From contig CAJNDS010001169.1 in NCBI GenBank assembly GCA_905221605.1, positions 558,001 through 622,000 on the forward strand: DNA of 64,000 nucleotides, written 5' to 3'. Source of the stretch: Symbiodinium natans. Taxonomy: Eukaryota > Sar > Dinophyceae > Suessiales > Symbiodiniaceae. The translations under genes were made by a program, and so were the position numbers. Shown piece by piece: positions 25,401 to 33,900 of this stretch. Below the pieces are notes generated by a model, which saw only the letters and a program-made list of their open reading frames with translations, ran no database searches and was not told the origin of the DNA. Within the stretch, counting starts at the first letter, position 1, and each line of letters opens with the position of its first letter.

Positions 25401-28158
25401 TTTCTCGAAGGGTCGCAGAGCTTGCACACCCTAAAGACCTCTATCAACCCTGCAAGTTTCCTTCAATCCTCAACCTGACACCCCTTTGCATTTGAAAGCC
25501 AGCCCGTGAGCCATTTCATCCTCTGAAGGCCTCTAGCATCCCCCGCACAGGCGCATCTTGCGGGATTCTCGCCTGGACTTGGCTGATCCACCACCAGGGC
25601 TCACTCAGAAGAGGCAGCTCGGGTTCAGGGACTCGACTTGAAGCTTCATGGAACTTCATGGGTACATAGGGTGTCTTCATCCGAACCCTCCAAGCACCAA
25701 ACCGGAAGCCCCGACACTTTGGCCGACAAACCCACAGCCCCCAAAAGCCCTCGCGACCTTAGTCCGACCCCAAGGCCCCCAAAGCCCTCAACCATGAACC
25801 TAAACGAACCCAAACCTTGCACCCCAGAAAGCCAAAACCCTGCAGTACAACCTATTCAAACCCCCCAAACACCACAAAAACCCTAAACTCCCAAACCTCT
25901 CCAAGCCCTAAAATCATCAAACCCCCACTGAGCCCCATGAGCAGAGGTATCAGTCGTTCTTTGAGCTTCCCGACATGGACCAGACGCGGCCCTTCGCGAA
26001 GATCCTGAGCCTCGCCATTACGGGGAAAGCAGGGGTTTCAGGTTGTTTAGGGTAACAAGTCTATTTTTCGTGGTTTGAGTAGGGACTTACGGAGTTCAGC
26101 AAAGGATTATCTAGTAGGAAATAAGTCTAGGGTTTGCCTTGGACTTGTTCGGGTTTAGGAGTTCGGGGTTCAGGGCCTTCGCAAGGGCAGTGTTGATGAC
26201 AGCCGGTTGGCTGGAAGTCCTTTACCTTTAAAACGGCCACCAGGTCATCACTAAACCCTCAACCCTAAACCCCTAAAAACCCTCGAAACGCTCTAAACCC
26301 TTCAACCCTATAAACCCTAAAGCCTCTAAACTCTCAACCCGCTCAGCCCTCCAAACCCTCTCAGCCCTCTCAGCCCTCTCAGCCCTCTAAACCCTGCAAC
26401 TCCTGCAAGCCCTCGCAGCCTCAGCCCCCATATGCTCTTGAGTCGAGGCTCACCTTCTCCCTGGGCTTCATCTTCATGCCCATCTGGCCCTACGCAATCC
26501 TGAGCCTCGACTTCTGGAGTCCTGGAGAGGGGGCCATTTGGGGTGTGTGGGGTTTGATCCTAGAGGAATTGGGGATTAGGGTTTGGGGTGTATATTGGGT
26601 TTAGGGTTCAGGGTTTGGGAGAAGTTCTGCAGGTCCCCTTTGGATTGGGGGGCTCAGGGTTTGGGGTGTGGATGTTGCGGATGCTTCTGCGACCCCAAAT
26701 GCACCTGCCCAAGCCCAGAATTCTGAAGGCGGAGTCCCCCAAGCTGCCGAGGATCGCCGCGGTAGCCCTGTTCCTGGAGTACTGGGCCTTCAAGGACCCG
26801 GGATCCAGTACAGGAGAATGACACCGAAGTCCCCAAACCTTGAACTGAAGCCCCAAACCTCTAAACCCTCAGGCCTAAGCCCTGAGCCCTGAGCCCTAAA
26901 CCTCAATCACCCCAAAAGAACATACGTGTCACACACCGAAAAGCCTTCAACCTAGCTTTGAGGCATTGGGGTTTGTGTGGACTTGGGGTTTACTGGTATA
27001 GGGCTGTATGTGCTTCATGCTGGCTAAGGGTTTCTAGAATTAGGATTTGGAGTTTGCAGAATTGTCTGGGTCTCTGCGAATTTAGTGTTTAGAGTCGTGG
27101 GCACGGCCCTTGGCTTCCGTGAGACGTGCTCCGCAGTACCAGCTCCTGCGTCAGAGCAAGCGCCCGTATCGCCAAGGCCCAGATTCTCTGTATTTTCTGG
27201 GAGAGCTTTTTTGGGGTTCGGCCTCGACCTCGGGCTCAGGGTGAGGGTTGAACATCTTTGGCAAGATTTTAGTTGGTTCCGTTTGAAGAGGGACTTCTGA
27301 GAACAGTTCAAGTTCAGGATAGCCTTAGGCCCAGGCCTAAACCCTGTCAGCCTTTTTGCATCCATAGCTTACCTTTCAGGCCCGGTATCCCCTTCATCTA
27401 TTCTGTGGTTTAGGGACTCGAACTCAGAGCCCCAGACTTGACCCTAAACCCTAGAACCTAGTTCCAAGATGTTCCAAGTACATTCTCGAAGGACGGGTGC
27501 CGCCAAAAGCCCAAAAACCTAAGCCCGATTGGGCTCCTCGCCTGTCGTGCGCTTTCAGGCCATGAGGTCTCCTATGCCGCCCTGAGGTGCTTCAGGGCAA
27601 GGGAGCGAGGGGGGGCGGGAGGGGGGGTAGTTTGAGGAGCTGCGGAGGTTTCGGGAGGTTGTTAGTTTGAGGTTTAGGGATACGGCTTGGTTTGGGGATT
27701 TTAAGTCAGGGTTTGAGGGTTTTGAGAGATTAGGGGGTTCAGGCTCTTTGGAGGCTTGATGGTTTTGTGCGATGAGGAGGTGCAGGGTATTTTCGGCTTG
27801 GGGTGCTCGGAGGAAGGCTGCATGCAGTAAAGCTGCTCTGTGCTATGGGATTGGCCACAAGCATGGGCACCCTCCAGGCTCCTATAATCCCAAGCAAAAT
27901 GCTGCAGTAATGGCCACGATGACCTACAAGGATATGGATACCAATATTTTGGGGAACTCGAACAGCTTGCCGCAACCCCCTAATGCCAACAACCATCACA
28001 CAGTCAGGCTACGAACCTTCCGGATGTCGGAGCTAGCAAAATTTGCCTTGCCAGCGGCGGCCATCCGTGTGGTCACAGGCTGCTCTATGTCGGCACAGCA
28101 GGCTATGCTCTGGCGCAGGAGCGCCGGCTCGAAGCGTTCGCATCAGGGCATCTGGAGG
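13415..28158 (+). CDS. OSCA/TMEM63-like (DUF221) membrane channel protein, many small exons
   Basis: Main exons: 13415-13476 (membrane segment), 13598-13622, 13866-13968, 14275-14381, 15012-15080, 15573-15629, 16017-16051, 16386 to about 16480, 18024-18061, 18377-18459, 18717-18808, 18962-19013, 19100-19144, 19470-19529, 21466-21546, 21882-21961, 22707-22779, 23230-23295, 23694-23728, 23940-23987, 25251-25298, 25551-25598, 25945-26034, 26443-26524, 26729-26801, 27137-27215, 27380-27407, 27559-27596, 28079-28158. The order follows the OSCA/TMEM63 plan: N-terminal membrane segment, a G-L-P loop (FALFIEGLPEDA), a cytosolic A-V-V-V-L strand, the P-x-D-I-x-W-E-N-L motif, then hydrophobic segments (PPRILLACLSLVVALNW, QRSLLVALVVMGTRIW, LTFSLGFIFMPIWPYAILS). 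These proteins are mechanosensitive cation channels. Several junctions are in phase (15629/16017, 18061/18377, 21546/21882, 22779/23230, 25298/25551, 26034/26443); others are not, so exons are missing, and two genes are possible. Confidence 0.5.
14741..15004 (+). repeat. Near-perfect CCCTAAA array, about 37 units
   Basis: Among the most regular telomere-like arrays here. It ends 7 bp before the exon at 15012, so it is internal to a gene and not a chromosome end. Confidence 0.95.
15573..15629 (+). CDS. Exon with G-L-P motif of DUF221 cytosolic domain
   Basis: Acceptor AG at 15571-15572, GC donor at 15630. It reads HVHPDDFALFIEGLPEDA and ends with AG; exon 16017-16051 begins with G, completing AGG (Arg), and continues DEEEIKQFIAAG. 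The joined text matches the start of the cytosolic RRM-like region of CSC1/TMEM63 proteins (hydrophobic strand, G-L-P, then an acidic helix). Both frames were chosen before the phase was checked, so the in-phase join is independent support. Confidence 0.55.
16386..16508 (+). CDS. Exon with helix; could be internal or terminal
   Basis: Acceptor CTCAG ends at 16385. The frame reads YDVAKFQSMLADIREAKED and stays open to TGA at 16506-16508. It may be a terminal exon ending here. Alternatively a GT donor around 16480 keeps it inside the DUF221-like gene, which the order of later motifs favours. Small acidic exons upstream (about 16150-16190, EAHGREGEETDV; 16275-16300) may precede it. Confidence 0.4.
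   Translation, partial: VAIAYDVAKFQSMLADIREAKEDQNPKQVLTALMQGQIML
16731..16930 (+). CDS. Two candidate exons, one with a Kozak-like ATG
   Basis: From 16731, after acceptor TTTCAG, the frame reads THPNEEERQKF and stops at TGA after about 20 codons, so its donor is unclear. At 16868-16930 the sequence reads EELREAPTMEKAVFEEGG, with CCCACCATGG around the Met codon at 16892. This could be the start of a gene or an internal exon of the DUF221-like gene. A short G-type repeat precedes it, which breaks the usual order. Confidence 0.3.
18377..18459 (+). CDS. Exon of DUF221-like cytosolic domain
   Basis: Acceptor GTGACAG, donor GT at 18460. Two leading bases complete a Gly codon with the last base of exon 18024-18061 (SSDALREALPCT), then QAVVVLRSQSEHREVLEEW. 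OSCA/TMEM63 proteins have a G-x-A-F-V-x-F strand here, before the W-x-N-L motif. C-type repeat lies just upstream (18330-18372). Confidence 0.5.
19470..19529 (+). CDS. Exon with P-x-D-I-x-W-E-N-L motif
   Basis: C-type repeat ends with CCCTGAG, the acceptor. Twenty codons read VRITRAANPSDILWENL plus three residues, then a GC donor (AGG|GC). The A-x-x-P-x-D-I-x-W-E-N-L string is a hallmark of the DUF221 (CSC1/OSCA/TMEM63) family just before the channel membrane core. The 82/85-bp minisatellite starts about 35 bp downstream, inside the following intron. Confidence 0.6.
19565..20905. repeat. 82/85-bp minisatellite, about 17 units
   Basis: Tandem units contain GGGTTTTGGGAGCACCGCGG, GCCTGAGAAGCCTGCAAAA and ACAGCCGGCTGATGCTGATG. 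Two unit types (82 and 85 bp, differing by a GCTC insertion and CTCGGCC versus CTTTGC) alternate irregularly, and several units are truncated (near 19975, 20190, 20290, 20590). Both lengths are 1 modulo 3 and the units lack minus-strand stops, so all three minus frames stay open for 400-500 codons. These ORFs are artefacts of the repeat. It lies in an intron of the DUF221-like gene. A similar word (GGCTGATGCTGACGATGCTC) occurs in unique sequence at about 19232, a possible source. Confidence 0.9.
21466..21961 (+). CDS. Two in-phase exons: basic segment then membrane helix
   Basis: Exon 21466-21546 reads RSRLYLRAKTYGIVALRLG and ends with one base. Exon 21882-21961 starts with two bases that complete Ala, then PPRILLACLSLVVALNWALD, a membrane helix, and ends at donor GTGGGG. 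The intron holds a C-rich run (21717-21750), and G-type repeat follows the second exon (21975-22110). A basic stretch then a helix fits the entry to the channel core after the W-E-N-L motif. Confidence 0.5.
23772..23892 (+). repeat. CCCTAAA array
   Basis: About 17 units, few variants, 48 bp upstream of exon 23940-23987. Confidence 0.93.
24371..24814 (+). CDS. Unassigned 147-codon ORF inside an intron
   Basis: First ATG at 24371, stop at 24812-24814. The product is rich in Cys and Trp and matches no family I recognise. The minus strand is also open here. It falls between DUF221-like exons 23940-23987 and 25251-25298, in a stretch free of telomere-like repeats. It may be chance, an intronic gene or a decayed insert. 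Confidence 0.2.
   Translation: MARQCLLDVRFAWEQYIRFLSPCQQLICVPYQFELALAFHSEQLDFAECSQPCCFNIVAAWEVVLLASGPRTAYCVIAILVNWDPMQGEWCAQQFVWVCTVRGSKSAHPFSFRHASLVWWKLHEDSSSVEDIVLEGWGSRAQGAVLC
26443..26524 (+). CDS. Membrane-helix exon
   Basis: C-type repeats at 26250-26430, acceptor CTCTTGAG, 27 codons including LTFSLGFIFMPIWPYAILS, a strong membrane segment, then a GA donor. It joins in phase 0 to the preceding exon 25945-26034 (RYQSFFELPDMDQTRPFAK). G-type repeats follow from about 26540. This is another clear example of the C-exon-G layout. Confidence 0.5.
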
Positions 28159-28555
28159 GCTAAGCGATCCAAGGACCCCAACATGGCCCTCAACCCTCAA
28201 CCCTCAACCCTCACCCCAAACCCAGAAACCCAAGTCTGAGGCTTTGGCCCAAACCCCTCTGAACGCGAAATCCACTGTAGAGTCGACGTAGGAATCCCAA
28301 GGTTCCCCGCTTTGGGGCTCCTAGGGGCTTTCGGGCCACAAAAACCAAGGTGCCAGGCCTTGATTTGTTTTGACAGTCAATGGGCCAAGGGACCAAAGTC
28401 ACACAAGTCCTGATCTCCGTGAAGCAGAGAATTCCTCTGGAGGGATTAGATGCAATCAGTGCGAGGCCTCTCTGGCTGAAGCTATTGAGATCACCAGCAG
28501 AAAAGTTGTAGCGACCGTAGTGGCTCTGCTGCCCGCGCCCACGGGTGAGCCTGCT

Positions 28556-30346
28556 ATGGCAACAGATTGCTGCTGCATCTGCTTGGATGGGTTAGACATT
28601 CCTGGGCTCAGCTGCCAGAAGCTTGATTGCGGACACGTCTTGCACGAACATTGTATCAACAAGTTGCGCCAATCGGGTTTGCCAGGCCTGTGCCCACTTT
28701 GCCGTCAGTTCCAGTCAGACTTGGCTCCAGTCGAGGTGCTGTTCGCGGAGGCGGTTATCCTGCAGATACGGGGACAGAATGAGCAAGCTTTCCAGAAGTT
28801 TGAGAAAATACTGGAGATCGATCCGTGTCACGCGCTAGCCTGCGGCCACAAGGCATCCCACTTCGACATGGGGCTCGGGGTACGGCAGAACGATCTGCTT
28901 GCTGCTGAGTGGTACGAAAAGTCCATGAAGTTTGGACACAGACCTTTTAACAACTTGGGCCAGGTTTACAAGCGAATGGGCCGAGTGGCAGATGCTCAGG
29001 CCATGTTTTTGAAAGCCACGCAAGCGGGTCCGGGCTTCAGTGCGTCCGCTTTCTTCAACCTAGCAAGGTCAAAGCAAGAGATGGGTGAACTTCAGCAGGC
29101 AGAGGAGCTGTATCGGGAGGGCCACCGACACGGCCACTTGCTTTCGACCTACAATCTTGCCCAAATGATGTTTCGACGCGGTGACACTGCCCAGGCAGAG
29201 GTGCTTTACCGCGATGTGATCAACAGACCACAGTCGATCATTCCTGACTGCCATGAGGACAAAGAATTCGTCCTGTGTGCTATGAACATGTTGGGGCACG
29301 TCTTGAAGCAGCAGGGCAGGAATGATGAGGCAGTGGAGATGTGGGTGCAGGGCGCGCTGAAGGGTTCTCAAGAAGCTCTGGCAAACCTATCCGTGTCAAC
29401 GCGCGCGCGGCTGAAAGAGGCTGGCTGCAAGGATGCTGACAACTTGGCCATGAGCTTGCTCAAGGAGTTGGTTAAAGGCGGCTCTTCGCCGACATCTGTT
29501 GCGACCTTCCTTGAGAGCTTGCGTTCTCTGGAGCCTCGGGAGACCGATGCACTTGTGAAAGGTAGTTACGTCATTCTTCATGGTCTTGAAACAGAAGTAG
29601 GAAGGGCCCTGAATGGGCGCCGGGGCGTAGTCCTTGGAAGAGATACTGCATCTGGTCGCGTGGCTGTTCAGGTCGATGGCGCTGGGCGGAAGCTGTTCAA
29701 GCGCGTGAACCTGGCCTGGTCTCCACTACCTCCGCAGGCCACTCCTTGGCAGAGTCCTGCTGATTATGACGTCAATGCGGCGTTGCGTGCGAGCAGTCGC
29801 CACATGGAGGAGCGCGCTGCGCTTTTCAATGCCCCGCTGATGGAGGCGCTCTTGGAGTCGAGACCGCCGAATTTTTCCCTTGACGTCGTTGTGTTGGAAT
29901 GCTCTCGCAATGAGGCCTGGCTCCGCAAAGCCTTGGCCGTGGCGCCCGAGCTTGAAGAGCGCCGGCGACAAATCGAAGAAGCCGGGCACCGTGTTGAGCT
30001 GGAGTGCGGTGCAAAGTTCTTGGTGCCGGCCGGGGCTTTCAAGCTTGTGGAGGAGGACCTGCAGAGGCGCGGGATGGTTTTGTGCAAGCGCCACATTGTC
30101 GTCGACGTGGCCCTGGAGAAGGTGGTGGAGGAAGTGATCAGCACGAGCTGCCAAGCTCTCTCTCGACGTGAGCGTGGTAGCTTCAAGCTGAAGGGGAAGG
30201 CGAAGCTGCAAGTGACCTCGCCACCGCTCACCGCTCTGCAAGATCCGAGTACGCAGCAGGGCCTGCCCATCAAGCGCACTTTCATCCAGATCCAGATTCC
30301 TAGCTCGTTATACTCCTTGTCCTCAGTTCGCCCTGCCACCACCTAA
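28556..30346 (+). CDS. RING-H2 finger plus TPR/Sel1 repeat protein with SH3/KOW-like module
   Basis: First ATG is 28556 (G at -3, G at +4), giving 596 residues; the frame is open from 28364, so an upstream exon could add residues. The RING-H2 lies near residues 6-49: C-x2-C (CCCICLDG), C-x-H then H-x2-C (CGHVLHEHC), and C-P-L-C, consistent with an E3 ubiquitin ligase. Residues 60-285 are TPR/Sel1-like helical repeats (LAAEWYEKSMKFGH, AEELYREGHRHG, NDEAVEMWVQGALKG), likely for partner binding. Residues 336-388 form a small beta module (SYVILHGLETEVG, ALNGRRGVVLG, GRVAVQVDG) common in dinoflagellate proteins. The C-terminal third is helical, then disordered. It has no introns although neighbours have many, so it may be a retrocopy that is still intact. 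Confidence 0.85.
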   Translation: MATDCCCICLDGLDIPGLSCQKLDCGHVLHEHCINKLRQSGLPGLCPLCRQFQSDLAPVEVLFAEAVILQIRGQNEQAFQKFEKILEIDPCHALACGHKASHFDMGLGVRQNDLLAAEWYEKSMKFGHRPFNNLGQVYKRMGRVADAQAMFLKATQAGPGFSASAFFNLARSKQEMGELQQAEELYREGHRHGHLLSTYNLAQMMFRRGDTAQAEVLYRDVINRPQSIIPDCHEDKEFVLCAMNMLGHVLKQQGRNDEAVEMWVQGALKGSQEALANLSVSTRARLKEAGCKDADNLAMSLLKELVKGGSSPTSVATFLESLRSLEPRETDALVKGSYVILHGLETEVGRALNGRRGVVLGRDTASGRVAVQVDGAGRKLFKRVNLAWSPLPPQATPWQSPADYDVNAALRASSRHMEERAALFNAPLMEALLESRPPNFSLDVVVLECSRNEAWLRKALAVAPELEERRRQIEEAGHRVELECGAKFLVPAGAFKLVEEDLQRRGMVLCKRHIVVDVALEKVVEEVISTSCQALSRRERGSFKLKGKAKLQVTSPPLTALQDPSTQQGLPIKRTFIQIQIPSSLYSLSSVRPATT

Positions 30347-30926
30347 ATAGGAAGGCATTGTTGGCCTTGATACCACAGCTGATCTCCATGGTGCAGCTGG
30401 CGTGGGTTTGGTTGACTTCTGGATGCAAGGTAGTACTGCCTTGCATGTGGAATGCGGCCAGCCTCCACACATGTATAGGCTGTATAGATCCCCATATTTA
30501 TAGGTTGTACTGTACAGACGGGCCATATGCAGCAAGCGGCCTTGCCAAAAAACGTCTCGAAAAGGCCGCTGGCTTTTGCACACAGCAGCGAGCTATATTG
30601 GGCACTGCCTTGTGTGATATTTCTGCCAGGAGCTCTTCCTCAAGCCTTCGCTCGCTGAGGCACGGTGTGACTGAGCAGGTGGGTGTCAAAACAAGGTACA
30701 CCAAAGAAATCAGCGCCAACCAGGTCAGCTAGAAACATCTGCCCAGGTCATCAAAGTGATGGGTTTTAGTGTTTCACAGTGTAGTATCATCCCATTACAA
30801 GCCCTATAAGAGTGTATTACCAGTTTACACCTTCCCAAGTGCCCATTATGCTTGGAGGTGTTCGGCGGTCACCTTTGTGTTCCGCGTTTTTGTTGTGGAG
30901 ACAGCCCTCAAACCCTTAAACAGCAG
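30347..30926. other. Spacer after the RING gene, no gene seen
   Basis: Unique sequence without telomere-like repeats to about 30900; only short ORFs. It probably holds the 3' untranslated region of the RING gene and the start of the next transcription unit. Confidence 0.4.
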
Positions 30927-33900
30927 GCAGAGGCTTCCTGGGCCGGCTTCATCTCGCTGCCGCAGCGCCGTCTGCAGTTCACTTCGGATGGCTTCCCTAA
31001 GCCCTCAACCTTAATCAGCCCCTGGGGACCCTAAACCCCAAACCCTAAACTCGAAACCCTGAGCCCTAAGCCCTAAGCCCTCCACCTTAAAGAGAACCCG
31101 AGGGTGGGATGTTGAGTTTCTCTGCTTTAGGGCTTGGGGTTTAGAGGCCCTGTTTGTCAGAATGATGAGCTGGAGTAAGTTGTTTTTTTTTTGTTGTTGT
31201 TTTGAGTTTTGAGTTTGTACGTTTTGGGAATCTGAACGGATTGGTAGAAATGTTGATCCTGAACCCTTGTGACCCTGAGCTCTCACTTAAGGGCTTAGGG
31301 CTGCCTAACCCTGAACCCTAAACCGCCCGCCATCCTGCAAGTAACACCTGGACCTACACACATGCCCCAAACCCCAACGCCTAAACCATAAATCTTGATG
31401 GAGGGGGTGGGTTGCGGTCAAAGCCATAAACCCTACGCCCTAAACCCAAATCCTAAACCCTCAAGCCCGTCGCTTCGGGAATCCAGCGGGCGGACGCTTC
31501 TCTTTTTCTCAAATTTGACGCTGAGACAGGTTTAGTTCCGGGTTTAGGTCTCAGCGCTTCGGTAAGGAGCACCAGGGGATCAGGGATGGGGCGCCACGCC
31601 TTCAAGAAAGCTCCACCCTTCCCGGCAAGATCCTGAAGATGTAGGTGGCCGAAGGGAATGCATTGAGTCGTTCAGTAGAAGGAGCGTCGAAGGGCTTGCA
31701 GACCAGCGTTAGGAGTTTACAGGCTTCGGGGCTTAAGGTATGGATGATTTTAGGGTATAGGGTTTAGGGCCTATGTGGCTTGCAGTTTGGGTATACGGTT
31801 TAGAGGTTCGGCGAGGCTCTTCGTGGCGCCCCTGCTGCTCATGGCCTTGTCTACGAGGGTGCAGAGGCTGTGAGGGTTTTAGGCCTCAAACCTAGGCCCC
31901 ACACCCTCAAAACCCCACAGTCCCGCATATTGCAGCCTATCCTGCGAACAAGCTGCCGCGCCAAGTTGCTCAACCTTGAACCCCTCACTGCACGTCATGC
32001 CTACAGCAGCTCTCCCAACAAGCCCAAAGCCCTGAACACTTGCTGGCACTCTAAAGAGGCCCTCAACCCGAATCCCTTACCCCTAAACTCTAATTCCCCC
32101 TAAGCCCTAAGCCCTCCTAGGCTTAACTACTAGGGCGTTAACTACTAGGGCGATGTTGATCTTTCTGGAAGTCTGGTCGCCTGGAACCCTGCAACTGTAG
32201 GTTTCAGGGTGGGGTCTCGGGAACATGTATGTTTTGCCTTTAAGAATGGGTTATCGGGTGAAGGAGAGTCTTGTTTTAGGATTGTGGCTTCAGAGGGACC
32301 AGCCAGACCTCAAAACAACTCCCAAATCACAAAGCCCGCAGCACCCAAAACCTTCAGCGTACATGTCCCCAAATCCCTCACATCCCCGAAACTTCCTCAA
32401 CCCGGGTCATACACCCTATACTACTAGAATCCCCATTCAGGTATATGAGCCATAAGCCCTTTTCGGAAACTCCTTCAAGCCCCGAAGCCCAGAGGCTGCT
32501 TTGCGGCGGCTTTCTGCTTGTGGGCCAGGAAGCGCCCACCTCATCTGAGGCGGATCGTGGTTGTCCAATGTGCCCAATAGTGGCGGAAGGGCCGTCTGCG
32601 AAGCTTTCACCGAGGTCTCGGATTGAGGGCCTTGCCATAGGTGCTGCGATGGATATGTCGGAGGAGCTAGCAGTAGGATCTAAGGACACTGTGGCCCAAT
32701 CCCTAGCTGCCACAGAGCCTCAAACCCACAAGCTCGAATGCCCACCAGGTGGACTACTATGTGGCGCAGCGCGCATGGCCCAAGCATCAGAAGTACCACA
32801 CCACGAGTATGCTCTTTGGTGGGAACCGGTATGCTGCTAAAGCCCTGAATCCGAAGCTCTAGGTGGATTTGCTGGATCGGAGCTTCGAGTTTTTTTGACC
32901 TTCCTAAGGTGAAAAATTGGTGTCAGTAGCCGCCCTAAGACCCCCAGAACGCTGTAAAGCCTTCAGCCCAAGCAGAAAGCCCTGAGCCCTAAGCAGAAAG
33001 CCCCAAGCCCTTGGCCCGAAGCCCCAAGCCGAAGCCCTGAGCCCAAGCCCGAAGCCCTAGGCCCTGAGGCCCTAAGCCCGACAAAACCAAAGCCTGGAAC
33101 CTCTCGCAGCCCAGGGTCTACTTGCGGCTTGGCATGCAGACGACCCTGAGTCCTTAGGCTCTAGGATTTCGGGTTTAGGGGTTTAGGGCTTAGGGGTTTA
33201 AGGTTCAGGGTTTAGCGTTTAGGGGTTGGGGGGGTTTCGGGTTTTTGCGACTAGTTTCGTGTAGGGTTTCGGCCTTGATGATGTCAGAGTTGCAGCGGAT
33301 TGTTGACGTCCTGCTCTCCAAGGCCACTGTTTGATTAGGATGTAGGGCGGATTAGGCGCATGTTGAATCCCGAGATCGTAACCCTACAGCTTCAATCTCT
33401 AAACTCCATGTAGGACAACCCCAACATATAGAAATGTATAGAGGCTGATTAAACTCTTCACAATCCTCGTGCATTTCCCCAAATTGTCGGTCAGTGCATA
33501 AAATTAGCGGGCGTTGCCCAAAGTTATCGGGCATTGCCCATTCTTGGTAAAGTTTTCTGTAGGCATTGGGCGCCATGGGCATTTTGGTAAAGTTTTCCGT
33601 GGGCATTCGGCTGCGGGCATCTTGGTTTAGTGCTTAGGGGCTACTGGGCCTTGTGGTTTAAGGTTTGGGGTCTACTGGGCCTTTGGCTGTTTAGGGGATG
33701 TAAGCTGGTTTGACGAGTTCCATGCAAAGTGAAGTAGCTTCCTACTGTTGTGGGACCCACTGGGCGGGTGGGTATGTCTCCGTCAAGCTGCTTGGCTAGT
33801 GAATGCTTTGACTTCAGATGCTGGAAACCCTAAGCCTAACCCAAACCCCAAGTCCGAAACCTTCTAGACCGCAAACCCTAAACCCTACGAGGCCCCGAAG

